In this document: one piece after another, positions 36,301-49,720 of the stretch
Layout: each line of letters opens with the position of its first letter
Position numbering within the stretch: position 1 is the first letter of the stretch
Assembly (NCBI GenBank): GCA_017654935.2
Contig: CM065698.1
Location: 42,001,239-42,065,238, forward strand
Source of the DNA: Phymorhynchus buccinoides
Lineage: Eukaryota; Mollusca; Gastropoda; Neogastropoda; Raphitomidae
Direction of reading: 5' to 3'
DNA length: 64,000 bases
Notes under the pieces: model-generated
Database searches by the model: none
What the model was told of the DNA's origin: nothing
What the model saw: only the letters and a program-made list of their open reading frames with translations
Translations under genes and position numbers: made by a program

Positions 36301-36390
36301 ACTCTCTCTCGCTCTCTCTCTTTCTTTTGTCCAAAATCACTTATGTGAATAGATGATTGAAACACACACATACACAACTATATAAATAAG
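32741..36390. other. Repeat-rich intergenic region without recognised genes
   Basis: Contains (CT)n at 33025-33090, (GT)n at 33590-33620, a GA/G-run block at 34361-34414, GT/GC-rich 34895-34960, and two long (CT)n blocks at 36091-36163 and 36236-36320. A hairpin CCCTTGTAGT...ACTACTACAAGGG is at 33513-33541. Paired CACTGACCACTGGTC motifs are at 34146 and 34250. No exon of the neighbouring genes was recognised. Confidence 0.6.
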
Positions 36391-36391
36391 G

Positions 36392-36830
36392 TGTACAGTG
36401 GCACAGAGGTAACGCCTTCGCTCATGCACAGTAAACCCGAGGGTAAAGGTAAAGATGTGCCCCCCCCCCCCCCCCCCCTGCAAGTTCGTACCTCCGTACA
36501 GGGTATTTTTCCTCTCACTCTGCACTAGGCCTTAAATATGGTCCGAACGTGGAGTCTTTCGGATGGGACGATAACCCGAAGTCCCGTACATGTGCCCATG
36601 CACTGTAGTTAGCACATGTTAAACCCAGTGGCAACGAAATAGTTGTCATTTGGTCAAAATTTACCACCACCCCCTTTCCTTCCCAATCAGTCACACACAA
36701 AAATTGCATGCAAAAAAAATATATATATATAAAAATAATAATAATGTGTGGCGCGCCTCTGGCTGCCACGCACTCTCAGGTAGGAATAACCCGAATTTCA
36801 CAGAGACGTCTCAATACCAAAATACCAAAC
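36392..36830 (+). mobile_element. SINE family A, copy 3
   Basis: The GTGGCACAGAGGTAACGCC head, a long C-run, then GAACGTGGAGTCTTTCGGAT, AACCCAGTGGCAACGAAATA and CTCTGGCTGCCACGC. The head contains an extra (C)n insertion. Confidence 0.75.
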
Positions 36831-36835
36831 ACGTG

Positions 36836-37480
36836 ACACACACACACACATAAGCATACACACACTCACACACGCACACGCGCACACACACACATCTAAG
36901 GCAGGCCATTTTACAGGAAATCGATGGGTATAGGACTAGAGCGTCGCCATTGTGAATAGAGTATAGTAACAGTTGTGTATTCGCGATTAGCGACGACTAG
37001 AGTACTTTCTAGGTAGGACCGCGTCAGACGCGAAAACGACAGACGATGACGATACATAGACTCCCTAAATTGTCATTATATAGACAGCACCATGCTGGCA
37101 CTTTACGTGAAATTGATCGACACAAATAAACAAACAAACAACTATACCCGAAACCGAAACTTGCCAGAGAAAAAAACACTTGTCGGTTTCCAGGAAACTG
37201 TTTACCATAATTAGGGCCAGATAGGGCCTGGGTGGGTGGCGGGTACACACATACACAAAATATACGCGCGCGCGCACACGCACGCAAGAACGCGTACAAC
37301 GCAGACACGCACACACACGTACAGATACACACGCACGCGCACACACACACGCGCGCGCACTCACGCACACGCACACACGCGCACGGCACAGACACGCACA
37401 CACATACATACACACACACATGCGCACTCAGACACGCACACACGTACACGCACATGCGCACCCACACATGCGTACCCACA
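36836..37480. repeat. CA/CG-rich microsatellite in two blocks
   Basis: (CA)n at 36836-36895 and a 240-bp imperfect CACACG-type array at 37244-37482. The apparent His/Thr or Cys/Val ORFs are artefacts. Confidence 0.88.
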
Positions 37481-38004
37481 CGTGTCTTTTTAAATGATTG
37501 TTTTCCGTCCTCCCGATCATAATACAAATTATGGGACGTACATTACTATTTATAAAGTTAGAGGGACCCACACGAAGAAGAAAAGAAAGAAAGGTGCTTT
37601 ACGTCCTCTCGGTCTGGAACAGACACGTATGGAACATTTGTAAATACAAAGATGGTGGGAACAATGCTGGAAGCAATGCCCGGAGGCAGGGCAACACCAG
37701 TAAAGTCACGACTTTTTAAACAATACAGATAGGTGTAGCGGTAACCACACCTCGGCTAAACCTCATTGGCTACCGCCACAATCTTTTAACCAGTGTAAGT
37801 GTAAAAAGAGGGACCAACACGTACATATGCTTCTCATCAAATCACTTGCGTATCACCGTGTTTTCATGGGAAAAGAGTGAAAAATGTTAACGTGTATTGA
37901 GACCATTGTTTCGAATCTCTTTCACACAAAGATAAACATTGTTTGTGAACAACTCTATACCACTGTTGTTGTGTACTGTACGTGTGGGTGGTAGTCATAC
38001 TAAG

Positions 38005-38240
38005 CTGATCTGGGTCATCCTTTTCTAAGGATGAACTTGGTTCTGTGTTCTTGTGGCTGTTGCCCTCACTTTGCAAGGCAAACAGGTGCCTAAAATAAAT
38101 TCGGTGAAGGGAGTTAATTACGAGAGTTCCTTCCCCTTGTCACGATCTGGGTCATCCTTTTTCTGGGGATGAACTTGGTTCTGTTTTCTTGTGGCTGTTG
38201 CCCTCACTTTGCAAGGCGAGTAGGTGCCAAAAATAACTTT
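38005..38240 (+). repeat. Direct duplication, GATCTGGGTCATCC unit
   Basis: GATCTGGGTCATCCTTTT through TTGCAAGGC occurs at 38008-38080 and 38145-38217, about 137 bp apart. Confidence 0.85.
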
Positions 38241-38586
38241 TAAAAATAATTCTTTCTTTCTTTTTGTTTGGAAAATAAAATGGATCGGTCATGGCCGGGC
38301 CGGGCCAGCCGGTGTAGCCGGATAAAAATTTAAAAAAAAACAGCGGGGTCATTTTTCCCTATAATACTGGGAGTGTTTTTAAGAAGTGCTTTCTTAGGGA
38401 ACAAAGCACTCCCCTATACAGGAAAAAATACTGCGCCTCGGAAACACACACTCCCCAGAAAAATAACACTCCCACTAAGTGCATAGCCTATGTGTTTCTG
38501 TCCGTTTATAAGTCTGTTTGGTGTTTCCCTGTGAGTTTGTGTGAGATGAATGTGATTATGAGGTGTACTGACTACTGGTGCGTTCG

Positions 38587-38659
38587 CTCTCTCTCTCTCT
38601 CTCTCTCCCTCTCTCTCTCTCTCCCTCTCTCTCCCTCTCCGGCTCTCTCTCTCCTCTCC

Positions 38660-38745
<86 letters not shown>
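38587..38745 (+). repeat. (CT)n microsatellite
   Basis: Imperfect then pure (TC)n, about 155 bp. Confidence 0.95.
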
Positions 38746-38747
<2 letters not shown>

Positions 38748-38759
38748 ACGTCCTTGTAT

Positions 38760-39439
38760 AAAACTTGTGGTGGGGACAATCACATCACAGATTCCCATTT
38801 GGGGGTCCGTGCAGAGAGGGTCGATTATACTAACTCTCTCTGTAAGGGCAGCTGATCCCGAAGCAAGGTGGCAGATTGCTATCGAAGTCCTATTAAGTGG
38901 CAGACAGTAGGAAGGGCGACACAGTTCCCCTCCCTCACCAGATGGGAGTCGAGCGACTTGCAACCTGACAGGATAACGTACAGCGACTTGGATCATCTCT
39001 GCAGATTGGACTTCGTCAATGATCCGCCAGCACCCAGCAGTGCGCTTTGGCTGTGCTGTTGCCCAGAGGATGGGAGACACAGCATTATCTCCTGGGATGG
39101 GCCGCTGGCACAGCGTCACCCACTGTTGGGATGGCTAGGGACCCCTCTTGAAGGACCACGCCCGCCTACAGAGACGACTCGACTTGCCTGTATGTCTCCT
39201 GACAGTTTGCAACAACATCAGCGGAGCAGGTCGCCCGGTGGCCCTGAAGGCAGCCTTTGGAGGGGAAGACTGCTCACCAACACCAGCGACAAGACAAGCG
39301 GACTACAGGAGCACCTGGACAACCTTTTGGCTTGTCTCACGATGCTAAAGTCTCCTACCGCCTCACAGATGCTAACTCCATCTAAGACAAGAAATCTACA
39401 CAGATGCTGACTCCAGCATCACGGACAAGCAATTCTTCT
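38760..39439. other. GC-rich segment with open frames, not recognised
   Basis: Complex, non-repetitive sequence up to the assembly gap. A plus-strand frame (38868-39410) and a minus-strand frame (to 39119) are both open but match no family I know. The minus frame contains ILWATAQPKRTAGCW and could be a retroelement remnant. Function unknown. Confidence 0.3.
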
Positions 39440-39939
39440 NNNNNNNNNNNNNNNNNNNNNNNNNNNNNNNNNNNNNNNNNNNNNNNNNNNNNNNNNNNNN
39501 NNNNNNNNNNNNNNNNNNNNNNNNNNNNNNNNNNNNNNNNNNNNNNNNNNNNNNNNNNNNNNNNNNNNNNNNNNNNNNNNNNNNNNNNNNNNNNNNNNNN
39601 NNNNNNNNNNNNNNNNNNNNNNNNNNNNNNNNNNNNNNNNNNNNNNNNNNNNNNNNNNNNNNNNNNNNNNNNNNNNNNNNNNNNNNNNNNNNNNNNNNNN
39701 NNNNNNNNNNNNNNNNNNNNNNNNNNNNNNNNNNNNNNNNNNNNNNNNNNNNNNNNNNNNNNNNNNNNNNNNNNNNNNNNNNNNNNNNNNNNNNNNNNNN
39801 NNNNNNNNNNNNNNNNNNNNNNNNNNNNNNNNNNNNNNNNNNNNNNNNNNNNNNNNNNNNNNNNNNNNNNNNNNNNNNNNNNNNNNNNNNNNNNNNNNNN
39901 NNNNNNNNNNNNNNNNNNNNNNNNNNNNNNNNNNNNNNN
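39440..39939. other. Assembly gap, 500 N
   Basis: Exactly 500 N, so probably a placeholder of unknown true length. Upstream exons of the RAP1GAP-like gene could lie in it. Confidence 0.98.
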
Positions 39940-40790
39940 CAGGCAGAGCTTTTTTTTTTTCTGATGAAACGACCCCGTCCCCTGGGATTCGGTTGTTTTT
40001 TCCCTTTAAACGACACCAATAATATCACAATGTTCACGGAAAATATTTGGGGTTTCCTGTTGTTAGAATTGTTTTATTGTTTTTTTTGCTTGTGCCCTTC
40101 TTACAGTTGTAGGCCTATTTTGAGTTGTTGGTTGTTTGTTTGTTTTGTTGTGTTTTGTTTAGTTTGGTGTGTTGTTGTTTGTTTGTTTGTTGTTTGTTGT
40201 GTGTGTTGTTGTGTGTTTTGTTGTTTTTTTTTTGTTGTTGTTGTTGTTTTTGTTTGTTGCCTGCGGCTGCTGCTGCTGCCGCTGGCTGCTGCTTTTTATT
40301 TATAATGTATGCCGTTTAATCTTATTAAAAACTTATATTGGCCTAGAGACTAATGTAATTTATGCTCCAACATCTATGTGTCCCTTATAATTAAGGGGCA
40401 ACAATCAACAACAATCAATAAGGTGTTCCATTTAATTAAAATTAGAACACACGACAAAAATGCTCAGGGAAAATAATTTTGTTTTGTTTTTGCATTGAGT
40501 TGGACACTAAGATTGCACTGAAGTGTACAAGTTTAACATTGCCTTGGTTTTATGCATCTTCAGTTGATTAAGAAAAGGTGAAGGGGGGGGGGGGATAATG
40601 TGGGGTTAGAGTATATGGAAATTCAAAGAGAACATGGGCTGAGTCAAAGCCAATGAAGGTGGGTGTTGGGTGGGTAAGTTGGATAAGAGGAAGGAGAATC
40701 TGTTTGGGAATAAGGAAGTGTGGTGATGGCTTGAAGGCTTCCACCATAACTAAGATCATGATGTTATCCTAACCTTAGAATGAATAAGAC
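39940..40790. other. Intergenic or intronic sequence, GT/T-rich
   Basis: TTGTTTG-rich low-complexity at 40090-40260 and a CTG-rich patch at 40262-40290. No exon recognised. Confidence 0.5.
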
Positions 40791-40794
40791 TTGG

Positions 40795-41285
40795 TCAGGT
40801 CATGTCAGGTCAGGTAGGACGACTAGGCCTCACGGCCTCTCAAGCATCCTTTCTCTTGATTGGGGTTTTGTTGGGGGATTTCAGTAGGTAGGTAGCTATA
40901 GGTACGATTTTTCAATTCAGTTAAGCACAACATGATGACAGTTTCTAAGTAGACTATCAGTCTATACTGCCGATTATTTTCTAATTTAACTAAGCGTGGG
41001 GTCGTTATGTCCAGGAGTTTTTTTAAATCTTTGTTCAGATATCAAGCACTAGGTGTAAGTTCTTAGTTTTCCTCTCGTTGAAGCCAGGCAATGAGGGGTA
41101 CGTTCCAACAGTTAGTCACTCTGTTACTGAAATAGTGTCTCATGATGTTAGTTTTTACTGCGCTGTGTCAGTATTTTTAATTCATGATTTCTAGTATTTG
41201 GAAATTTTGAGACTTAAGCTTACATTCACTTAAAAAATCGTACATGGAATCAAACAGAGTGTAAAATTCAGTAAGCTTATTAACT
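40795..41285 (-). mobile_element. LINE 3'-end fragment
   Basis: GGTCAGGTCATGTCAGGTCA and ACTAGGCCTCACGGCCTCTC resemble the 3' segment of the 51000 copy. The following sequence (GTTAGTCACTCTGTTACTGA) matches the antisense of the RT C-terminal [14 protein letters not shown] region there. Degenerate. Confidence 0.55.
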
Positions 41286-41292
41286 GTTTTAG

Positions 41293-41590
41293 ACATACAA
41301 ACGCTTTCATTAATTTATGGCATAATACCTCTTGCATTCGTGGCTTGATAGCTTCACCACAGAATTGCAATGTCCTGACCTCTAGTTTTCACATACAAAT
41401 GCTTTCATTAATTTATGGCATAATAACTCTTGCATTCGTGGCTTGATAGCTTCACCACAGAATTGCAATGTCCTGACCTCTAGTTTTCACATACAAATGC
41501 TTTCATTAATTTATGGCATAATAACTCTTGCATTAATGGCTTGATAGCTTCACAACCGAATTGCAATGTCCCGACCTCCATTTTCCCCCT
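41293..41590 (+). repeat. 98-bp tandem repeat, three copies, ending at a RapGAP exon acceptor
   Basis: The unit beginning ACATACAAATGCTTTCATTA starts at 41293, 41391 and 41489. The third copy grades into the polypyrimidine tract just before the exon at 41617. Confidence 0.9.
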
Positions 41591-41616
41591 TCACCTTCTT
41601 TGTTCTTCGTGTCCAG

Positions 41617-41746
41617 GTTCCGTGGAGGGCTGGACACACAGCACGGCCAGACAGGGCTGGAGTCTGTCTACACCCAGTTCAGAGACAAGGAAATCATGTT
41701 CCACGTCTCCACTCTGTTGCCTCACTCTTCGGCTGACTCCCAGCAG
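41617..41746 (+). CDS. RAP1GAP-like exon a
   Basis: 130 nt after GTGTCCAG, encoding [20 protein letters not shown] and [20 protein letters not shown] then SQQ. The donor is GTATAAG. Clean frame. Confidence 0.92.
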
Positions 41747-44108
41747 GTATAAGGCACTGTCTGTACGTGTCTGTCTGTGTATCTGAGGGTCTGTCTGTCT
41801 GTCTGCCTATACACTCATATGCAGGGACAAGCAAGGAACCACTCAAATATGTGACACCGCACCACGAAAGGAACATTAAGTGTCAAACTGGCCATTCTGC
41901 AACTCGCAAAATTTAGACTTAATTGAAAACTTCAGAACATATTCTCCTTATACTTAATGTGACTACAAGAACCATATCTTGATATCTGTTTCCGTTCCAA
42001 GATATGAGCCATTTACAAGTAATACTATTTTTTTTATTATTATATATTTTTTTTTTTTTTTATTAATCTTAAACTTTATACTTCTTGCTGAGCGTCGGCC
42101 TTTTTGAGAAAACGCAGTCTAAAGTCTAGACCTAAGCGGAAGCGCGGAATTGCATTGACCTAATCGCTCCTTAAAAACACTTAATAAGCCCATTTAAGAG
42201 ACCATATTCAAAGATATATCTTTAAGTAAATATGAAAAGATAAGTATGCCACTATAGAGAACACAAAAATGCCCGCTAACATCAATTTTTTTCCCAAAAA
42301 AGATATTCTTTTAGACTATTGAACAAGCCCCATCTGTTATGAGAAACTATCTGTGCGACTTAATGTCCCTTTTGTGGTGCGGGGTCACAAATAGCTTCAG
42401 TCCTTTGCTGAATCTCAAAAGGGTAGACATCTGTCACTATCTTGCTGGCTGGCTAACTGGTTTTTAGATTAGCTGTCTGTCTATTCGTTTATTTATAGAG
42501 AATTTAAATTATCACGAGCACTCGGATCTGTCTGCTACCAGCATGTTGTCATGTCTTCACTTACCTATAAAGACCTTACGCCTTTTGAACCAGTAACAAT
42601 TCATTACGTCACATAGGGCCCAGTCAAGATGTTTGATGGTACACACTATGTTTGCTTAGAACTGCAATCTGCAATATCACAAAACAATCATTATACCATG
42701 AACATCTGAATCTAGCCCATTACAATATAATTGGAATACTGGTTCCATGGCTTAGATTCAGCTCGTCTGTATATATTAAATTTCTGTACTTTTCACATGT
42801 TCTGTCGTACTCTGCTCTGTCTGTCTGTCTCTCTTGTCTGGATCTTACATAGTAAAGACATTAAACTGTTTGCCGAACTTCATGCTTTTTTTTAAAAACT
42901 ACAGATTGCACAAACAAATTGCAGCACCAAAAACAACTGCAACGGCTCATTAACAAATATTTGAGTCGTACTTGCTTATCCTTTTCTTTTACATCTATAC
43001 CAAGCGTGTTTTAGCAGAAGAAGCGTCCACCTAGGCAACGACATAGATGGCGCCGTTGCTGTGTTCAAGAGCTGAGACACCACTTCCCTTCAGTGCCGGG
43101 GCTATGATTGCCTCCCATTTCCTGCACTCCTACATCGTGGTTCAGCCCCTTGTGGATCCCAACACCAGTCAAGCTGCTTATAGGGTGAGGGTTTGTACAT
43201 TGTCATCGCTGTAGTCATAGTAATCCGAGTTCGAACCTGGGTGCAGGGGTGGGATTTTTTCTCTCACTCCGCACTAGGCGTCTTATGCCTATGGTCTGAA
43301 TCGTGGAGTCTTTCGCGGATGAGACGATAAACTGAGGTCCCATGTGCCCCATGCACTTAGCACACATTCAAACCCAGTGGCAACGAAAAAGTTGTCATTT
43401 GGCCAAAATTTACACACACCCCTTTTCTTTCCTCATCAGTCACACAAAAATTGCATGCCAATTTGTTTTTAAATGGCCTCTGGCTGCGACGCGCTCCCCT
43501 GCTTGTGTGAGCAACCCGAATTTCACAAAGACGCCTCTAGCTGACTATAAAGTACCTAATACCTAATAATACTATCATCGTCAGCATTGTAGACATCATT
43601 ATTATATCATTGCCGGGGATGATTGCGTCCCATTTCCTGCACTCCTACGTCGTGGTTCAGCCCCTTGTGGATCCCAACACCAGTCATGCTGCTTATTGGC
43701 CACTGCAACTAGGGTATATTAACGCCCTTGATCGGCAAGAAGTTAAGCCATTGTTGGTCAGTATCCAAAACGAGGCATTCAACTCTTGCAAAAGGCAGCC
43801 ATTCAGTGGCCTCAAATAGAGTCGTTTTCTTACTTTTTATCCTTGTATAAAGTACATGCTTTGGGCAGAGGAAACCTGGAACCCCCACCCCCACCGAAGA
43901 TCTGGCCCTGATCATCATCATCAATGTCATCATTATTGTCATCATCTTCAACATCGATCATCAATGTCATCATTATTGTCATCATCGTCATCACAATTTT
44001 GTAAATTATAAATATTCACATTTACATTAATGTCATTGTTGTCATCATGATCATCTTCACAAACGAATGCGCACACAGACACATAACACAGCACAACGCA
44101 CATGCACA

Positions 44109-44156
<48 letters not shown>

Positions 44157-47100
44157 ACACACACACACACACTACACACACACACACAACATTGTTAACT
44201 TGCTACTACTTCACAAAGTTTTAAAATGCACAATGCATTTTATTTCATGCAGGTTGCAGTCACAGGGCTGTCATGATGTGCCTCGCTTTGGCCCTCCTGT
44301 GGGATGTACTGCATCTCGGAAAAGGTGATAGCTTTAATTACATTAATATCATATCTAAATTTCCCCCCCGTGGGGATACCGGGGGTCTTTGTAAAAATAG
44401 TTCCCCCACCTTCTGGAAGTTCTGTGCTTGTAACTTCACTCTAAACTGTCTGCACTCTCTTTGATTCTGCCTTTTTCCTTTGCTTTTAAATGTCATCTAT
44501 TGTCTTTCTGACTTATTATTGGCCCAATTCTCCTGCCTTTTGTTCAAAAAAAACTCTTCCGAATAATTTTTCTTCTTTGAGATCCTCAGAAATCGGAAAG
44601 TGTTATTCTTTGCTGTACGCAGTACGCAGGGGAGACCAGTGAAAACTGGAAACCACAGACACATACGTACCTTTACCCATTATGGCCATATGGACCTGGG
44701 AATGCAGAAGAAGAAGAGAAAGAAGCAAGAAGAAGATATCTATTTTTCATGTGTCGTATTAAGAAAGGCCGTTTAAAGTAACTCAGTGTTGTAATATTAT
44801 AATAAAATGAATAACTGACTGAATACTGTTCTTTTTTGCATTTTCAGTTTTATGAATCTTCTTAAGGACTGTCAGTAGCATAAGTATGAGTAAGCTAGAT
44901 TGAAAATATTTTGGGTGTTGCTTTGAAATATTTCTGATAAAAAAAATGACACATAAAAGAGTAGACTAAGCTAAGTTTCCTCTGTGCTTTAATAGGCAGA
45001 CAATGGTAGAAATTGACAATAACGCGGATGAGATAAACTTTAAATTTTACGTCAACATATATAACTAAGGGAGATAGGTAATATTATTTGGGTTTGAAAA
45101 AACCCAAGCTTCATGATAATAGGCTTTGTGTGTATATGTTTACAGCTGCAAAGTGTATAAATCCTGTCATCGTGAATTTCATTTCCAATCTCAACAGGGT
45201 GCAGACTTCCGAGATTTTTTGCTGACCAAGCTCATCAACGCTGAACTAAGGCCTGCTACACAAGCTAGCACGTTTTGCTAAGCTGGGGTTAAGTACATCA
45301 GACAAAACGCTTTGTTCTTTGATACCCCCCCCCCACCCCCCCACCCCCCATGGGGATTACCAGGGGACATTTCAGATACAAATGGTTCCCCTTCCTACCA
45401 ATGTGGAAGATCTGTGCTAGCAACTTCCTCATTAATCTAATTTGACTCTGCCTTTTCCTTTTCCATACTAACATCATTATTCTATGCTTTTCCAGACTTA
45501 TTGTCCCATTCTCCTCCTACAAATAATGTTTCCTCCTTTGAACTCCTCCGAAATCAGAATGGGGAGGTCGGCTGAATGCAACGAGGAGACCAGTGAAAAC
45601 TGAAAACCAGGAAAATACGTACCTTACCCCATATGGCCATATGGCCTGGGAACACGCAGAAGAAAACTTCCTTTGATATAGAAAAATGATCAGTGCTTAA
45701 TTTTATGAAGTTCTACTAAAGCTTAAGTGGGAAACGTAAACGTTGTTAACTTTCTAAATTAAGTAAAAAACACGGCAGAATAGTTTAATTAGAACAGCAA
45801 AAGTATTAACAACGTTTAGTTTCCCTACTTTAAGCTTTAGTATAACTTCATAAAATTAAGCACTGATCCCCCTTCCTTTTGGAGAGTTCATGCAATAGTG
45901 TATAGTTGTTGTTATTTTTATTATAGTGATTTATTTGTATGCTGTCTTTGGTCTGCTTGCTCATCCAGCGAATTGCAAAATTGAGATTTAATAATTTATT
46001 TTTATTTTTGAAATATGATGAAGCTGATACGAGGCACGTATCTTCTTGAACGGAGGTTATTGGCTTTATTTGAATGTCATTGATATGTTATCGTGTGTGT
46101 ACGTGAGTGGTATGTGTTTAGTGTGCACATGTGTGTGTGTGTGCTTTTGTGTGTGTGTGGTGTGTGTGTGTATATGTGTGCCGTGTCGTGTATGTGCGTG
46201 TCTGTTTATGTGCTAATAGGTAGGTACGTAAATACGTGTAGGGTTGTGCGTACCTTTCCATTTATTTTCAATCCCTTGTGCAAGGCATATTCTCATGCAA
46301 ATCTGTAAATAATATATATCCTTCGTATTGTTCATATAAGATTACACATTGATCTTTTATTACAGCACAAACGAAATGTACTTTACCGACCGTTTCGTCC
46401 ACTCCTGTGGACTTCCTTGGAGCTAGTCTTGGTGACAACGTGTCACCCTCAGCTGCAATCAGGGGCCCTTCCTTTACTTGACTTCCATGACTTGATTTTT
46501 GCCATAATATCACTAAATTGCAAAATATTCCAGGGGATTTGCCCCCTGGGCCCCCAAAGGGGCACTGCCCCTTAACCGGGACTTATACAGCTCCCTGGAA
46601 CCCCCACCCCCACCCCCCTTCACGAATCACTTGGTCCGGCCCTAGCTGCTGTGTACAAAGTATCAAAACTATCAACATTTCATTATTGTTCTGTCGATCC
46701 AGGAAAGGACTCGATCCTCCCTTCTGGAAGTGCTCTACAACGACCTGCAGACAAAGAGCGTGGACCTGCTCACCCCACCAACCCTCACCAGCAGCCGCTC
46801 TGAAGGGTCGCGCCTCATCGACTCCATGAAGAGAGCTTTCAGCAGCAAAGGACGCATCTCCAGCTCCAGTCAGATCACCCTAGGAGGAGCAGGAGGAGGA
46901 GGGGGAGGGGAGTTTGGGTCACCCGGTGGGGGAGGGAGGAGACCCAACAGTACGTCATCATCTTCTTCTGTTGTTGCTGTTGCTGCTTCGGGCATGCTGC
47001 TGCCTTCCTTGGGCGAAGATGAGAAACAGCTTTCTTCATCCGTTAGTCTTTTTTTTATATTATTTACTTATTATTATGTAATTTCTGATGTATCTGCATG

Positions 47101-47270
47101 TGTCGAATCTGCTTCTCTCTTCTTCTTCTTCTTCTTGTTTTCTGTTTCTCTCTCTCTCTCTGTCTGTCTCTCCCTCTCGCTCCGTTTATCTGTGTCTGAT
47201 TCTGGCTCTGTCTGTCTGCCTGTCTCTCTTTCTCCTCTCTCTCTCCTTCTCTCTCTCCTCTCTCGCTCTC

Positions 47271-47310
<40 letters not shown>

Positions 47311-47321
47311 CCTCTCTGTGT

Positions 47322-47352
<31 letters not shown>

Positions 47353-49065
47353 TATGTATGTGCGTGCATGCGTGTGTGCGTGCATGTTCTCTGCTTGCTT
47401 TGAGGGCTGGATGAAAAAAGCCACATGCATATTCCATTTTTTCCCTCAATAATAAAACAAAAATAAAAAACCTTTCGTTCAATCATTCTGTTTCTTTCCC
47501 TCTCTCTTTCTCTTATCTAGAAGGAGCGGAAAAAAACAGTACGAGTTCAAAGGCAGATTCCGAGAGATAAAGTAGGCTATGATTTGTGCCTGTCTGTTAC
47601 ACTTATACAGTGAAACCTCCCTTATAAAACGCCACCCACCCTCTTATATAAGACTCCCTCCTACTTAAGACATACTTCTCCGAGACATTGATCATCGACC
47701 CAGCACCAGAACAACTTGTCCCTAAGGGCTTTCCACCATGAGGACGTCAAACCTCCACTCAACAACAACAACAACGAGACATTGCCTTTCCTTTGAAGTA
47801 TTCAAATTACCTCCCTTATACAACTCCCTCCCACTTAAGACCTTATTTTGAGTGATTTTTCAAGGTTTTAAATTCAGGGAGGTTCTAGTGTAGTATTCTT
47901 CAACATCAATTTCCTATTCTTTGGTTGTCTATGTGTCTGTATCCATCCATTTCCTTCTCTACCGCCCCCCCCCCTCACACATTTTCTGAAATATCTTTAC
48001 TGTTTTCATGGTTTTGACTTTCATGGAATGAGGCTTTATTATACTGGACATTCTCTGCCCCTGTCTCATGCACTGAGATGTGTGCGCCACCTACATAAGA
48101 TTATCGCCCTTGCCTGTCATGAAGTAGTAGTATATATAGCCACAGAAAATTACCTGCCCCTGACTTGTCACTAGGTGGCATGGGCAGTTCAGGCCTAACA
48201 TTATTGCCCGTTCGTGTCGGCAAGAAGTAGTATAATGCCCCATTCAAGCACAATGATTAAAATGACCGTTGAACCATCTACTGCACAGGTATCATGTTCA
48301 AATGCGTGTAAATGTGGAAAGTAGCATTATATTAACATCCAATGTCAGACCTGTTTACCTCCTACGCAAGTCTTGAGTAGTCTGGACAGCTGAAATAAGT
48401 AGTTTTGGTGTAAAGTGTGTAGTTTTATTTTCAGTTTTGAAGAGTAGTAGAGGTCCAAATTGTTCACTGAAATGAGTAGTAGTAAAGAATTAAAGAGCAT
48501 TATTTTCAGTTTTGAAGAGTAGTAGAGGTCCAAATTGAATAGAATACTACTCGCAAAGAGTAGGGTAAACAGGTCTGAATGTAATGTCCACTCAGTTCAG
48601 TTTCAACCCTGAACTTCATGAATTTATAAAGACTACCATTGAAAAACATTTATTTGACATCAATAAAGAAGATATTAAATCCACACTTCTTTTACTTCAT
48701 ATATGTCACAAACACATGTTGCACATTCTGTGTTGGCGCTATACAGAATAAAGGAAGAAGCTAACACATACACCCCCCTCCCCCCCCCTCCCTTTCCACC
48801 CCCCCCCCATCCCCCGGACAACAAATGATCGATTGAGGGTGGGTGAGGGGGGTGGGGGGGAGGGGTTCTTTTTCTGAAGACCCCTTTTATTGTCCAGCTC
48901 GCCCTTGAGTTTCTTGCGCTAACTTATTACCTTGTGGTGTGGTTACCTGGTGTCAGGCGCGGCAGTCGACCCGGCGTGTCCAGGCGTCTGGTGAGGCAGT
49001 ACTCCACTCACATGGAGAGACCCTTGTCTGCCAGCTTACCTCATCAGGTTAGTGACTCTCTCTGT

Positions 49066-49115
<50 letters not shown>

Positions 49116-49323
49116 CAATTTAGTGTCCTTCCACTAAAAAGTGATGCAATCAAGATTCTGTGTGTGTGTGTGTGTCAAAGTCAAAGTCAAAATGCAGATG
49201 TTACATTGAATAAGCAATAATGTTTGTTTTTTTACAAAAAAAGTGTGAGTGTCTGTGTGTGTATGTGCATGTGTGTCTGTGTGTGCATGTGTGTGTGTGC
49301 TGTGTGTGTGTGTGCGTGTATGT

Positions 49324-49408
<85 letters not shown>

Positions 49409-49661
49409 GCGTAGTGTGTGTGTCCGTGTGTGTGTGTGTGTGTTGTGTGTGTATGTGACGAGTATGTGTGTGTCTTGTGTGTGCTTAATGTGTGTGTGTG
49501 TGTGTGCGGTTGTGTGTCTGTGTGTGTGTGACGCGGTGTGTGGTGTGTGTGTGCGTGTGTGTCTGTGTGTGTGTGTGTGCGTGTGTATGTGTGTGTGTGT
49601 GAGTGTGTCTGTGTGTGTGTGTGCGCGCGTGTATGTGTGTCTGTGTGTGTGCGTGTGTGCG

Positions 49662-49720
<59 letters not shown>

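Noticed and set aside
38556..39119. Gene on the minus strand before the N gap
   Set aside because: Open frame includes a translated (GA)n block; the complex half matches no family I can name, so listed only as unrecognised sequence.
39396..40037. Open frames across the N gaps (also 58701-59515)
   Set aside because: They consist almost entirely of unknown bases.
47521..47538. 18-nt RAP1GAP-like exon (acceptor TTATCTAG, donor GTACGA)
   Set aside because: Possible by splice signals alone but no family match and no phase constraint supports it.
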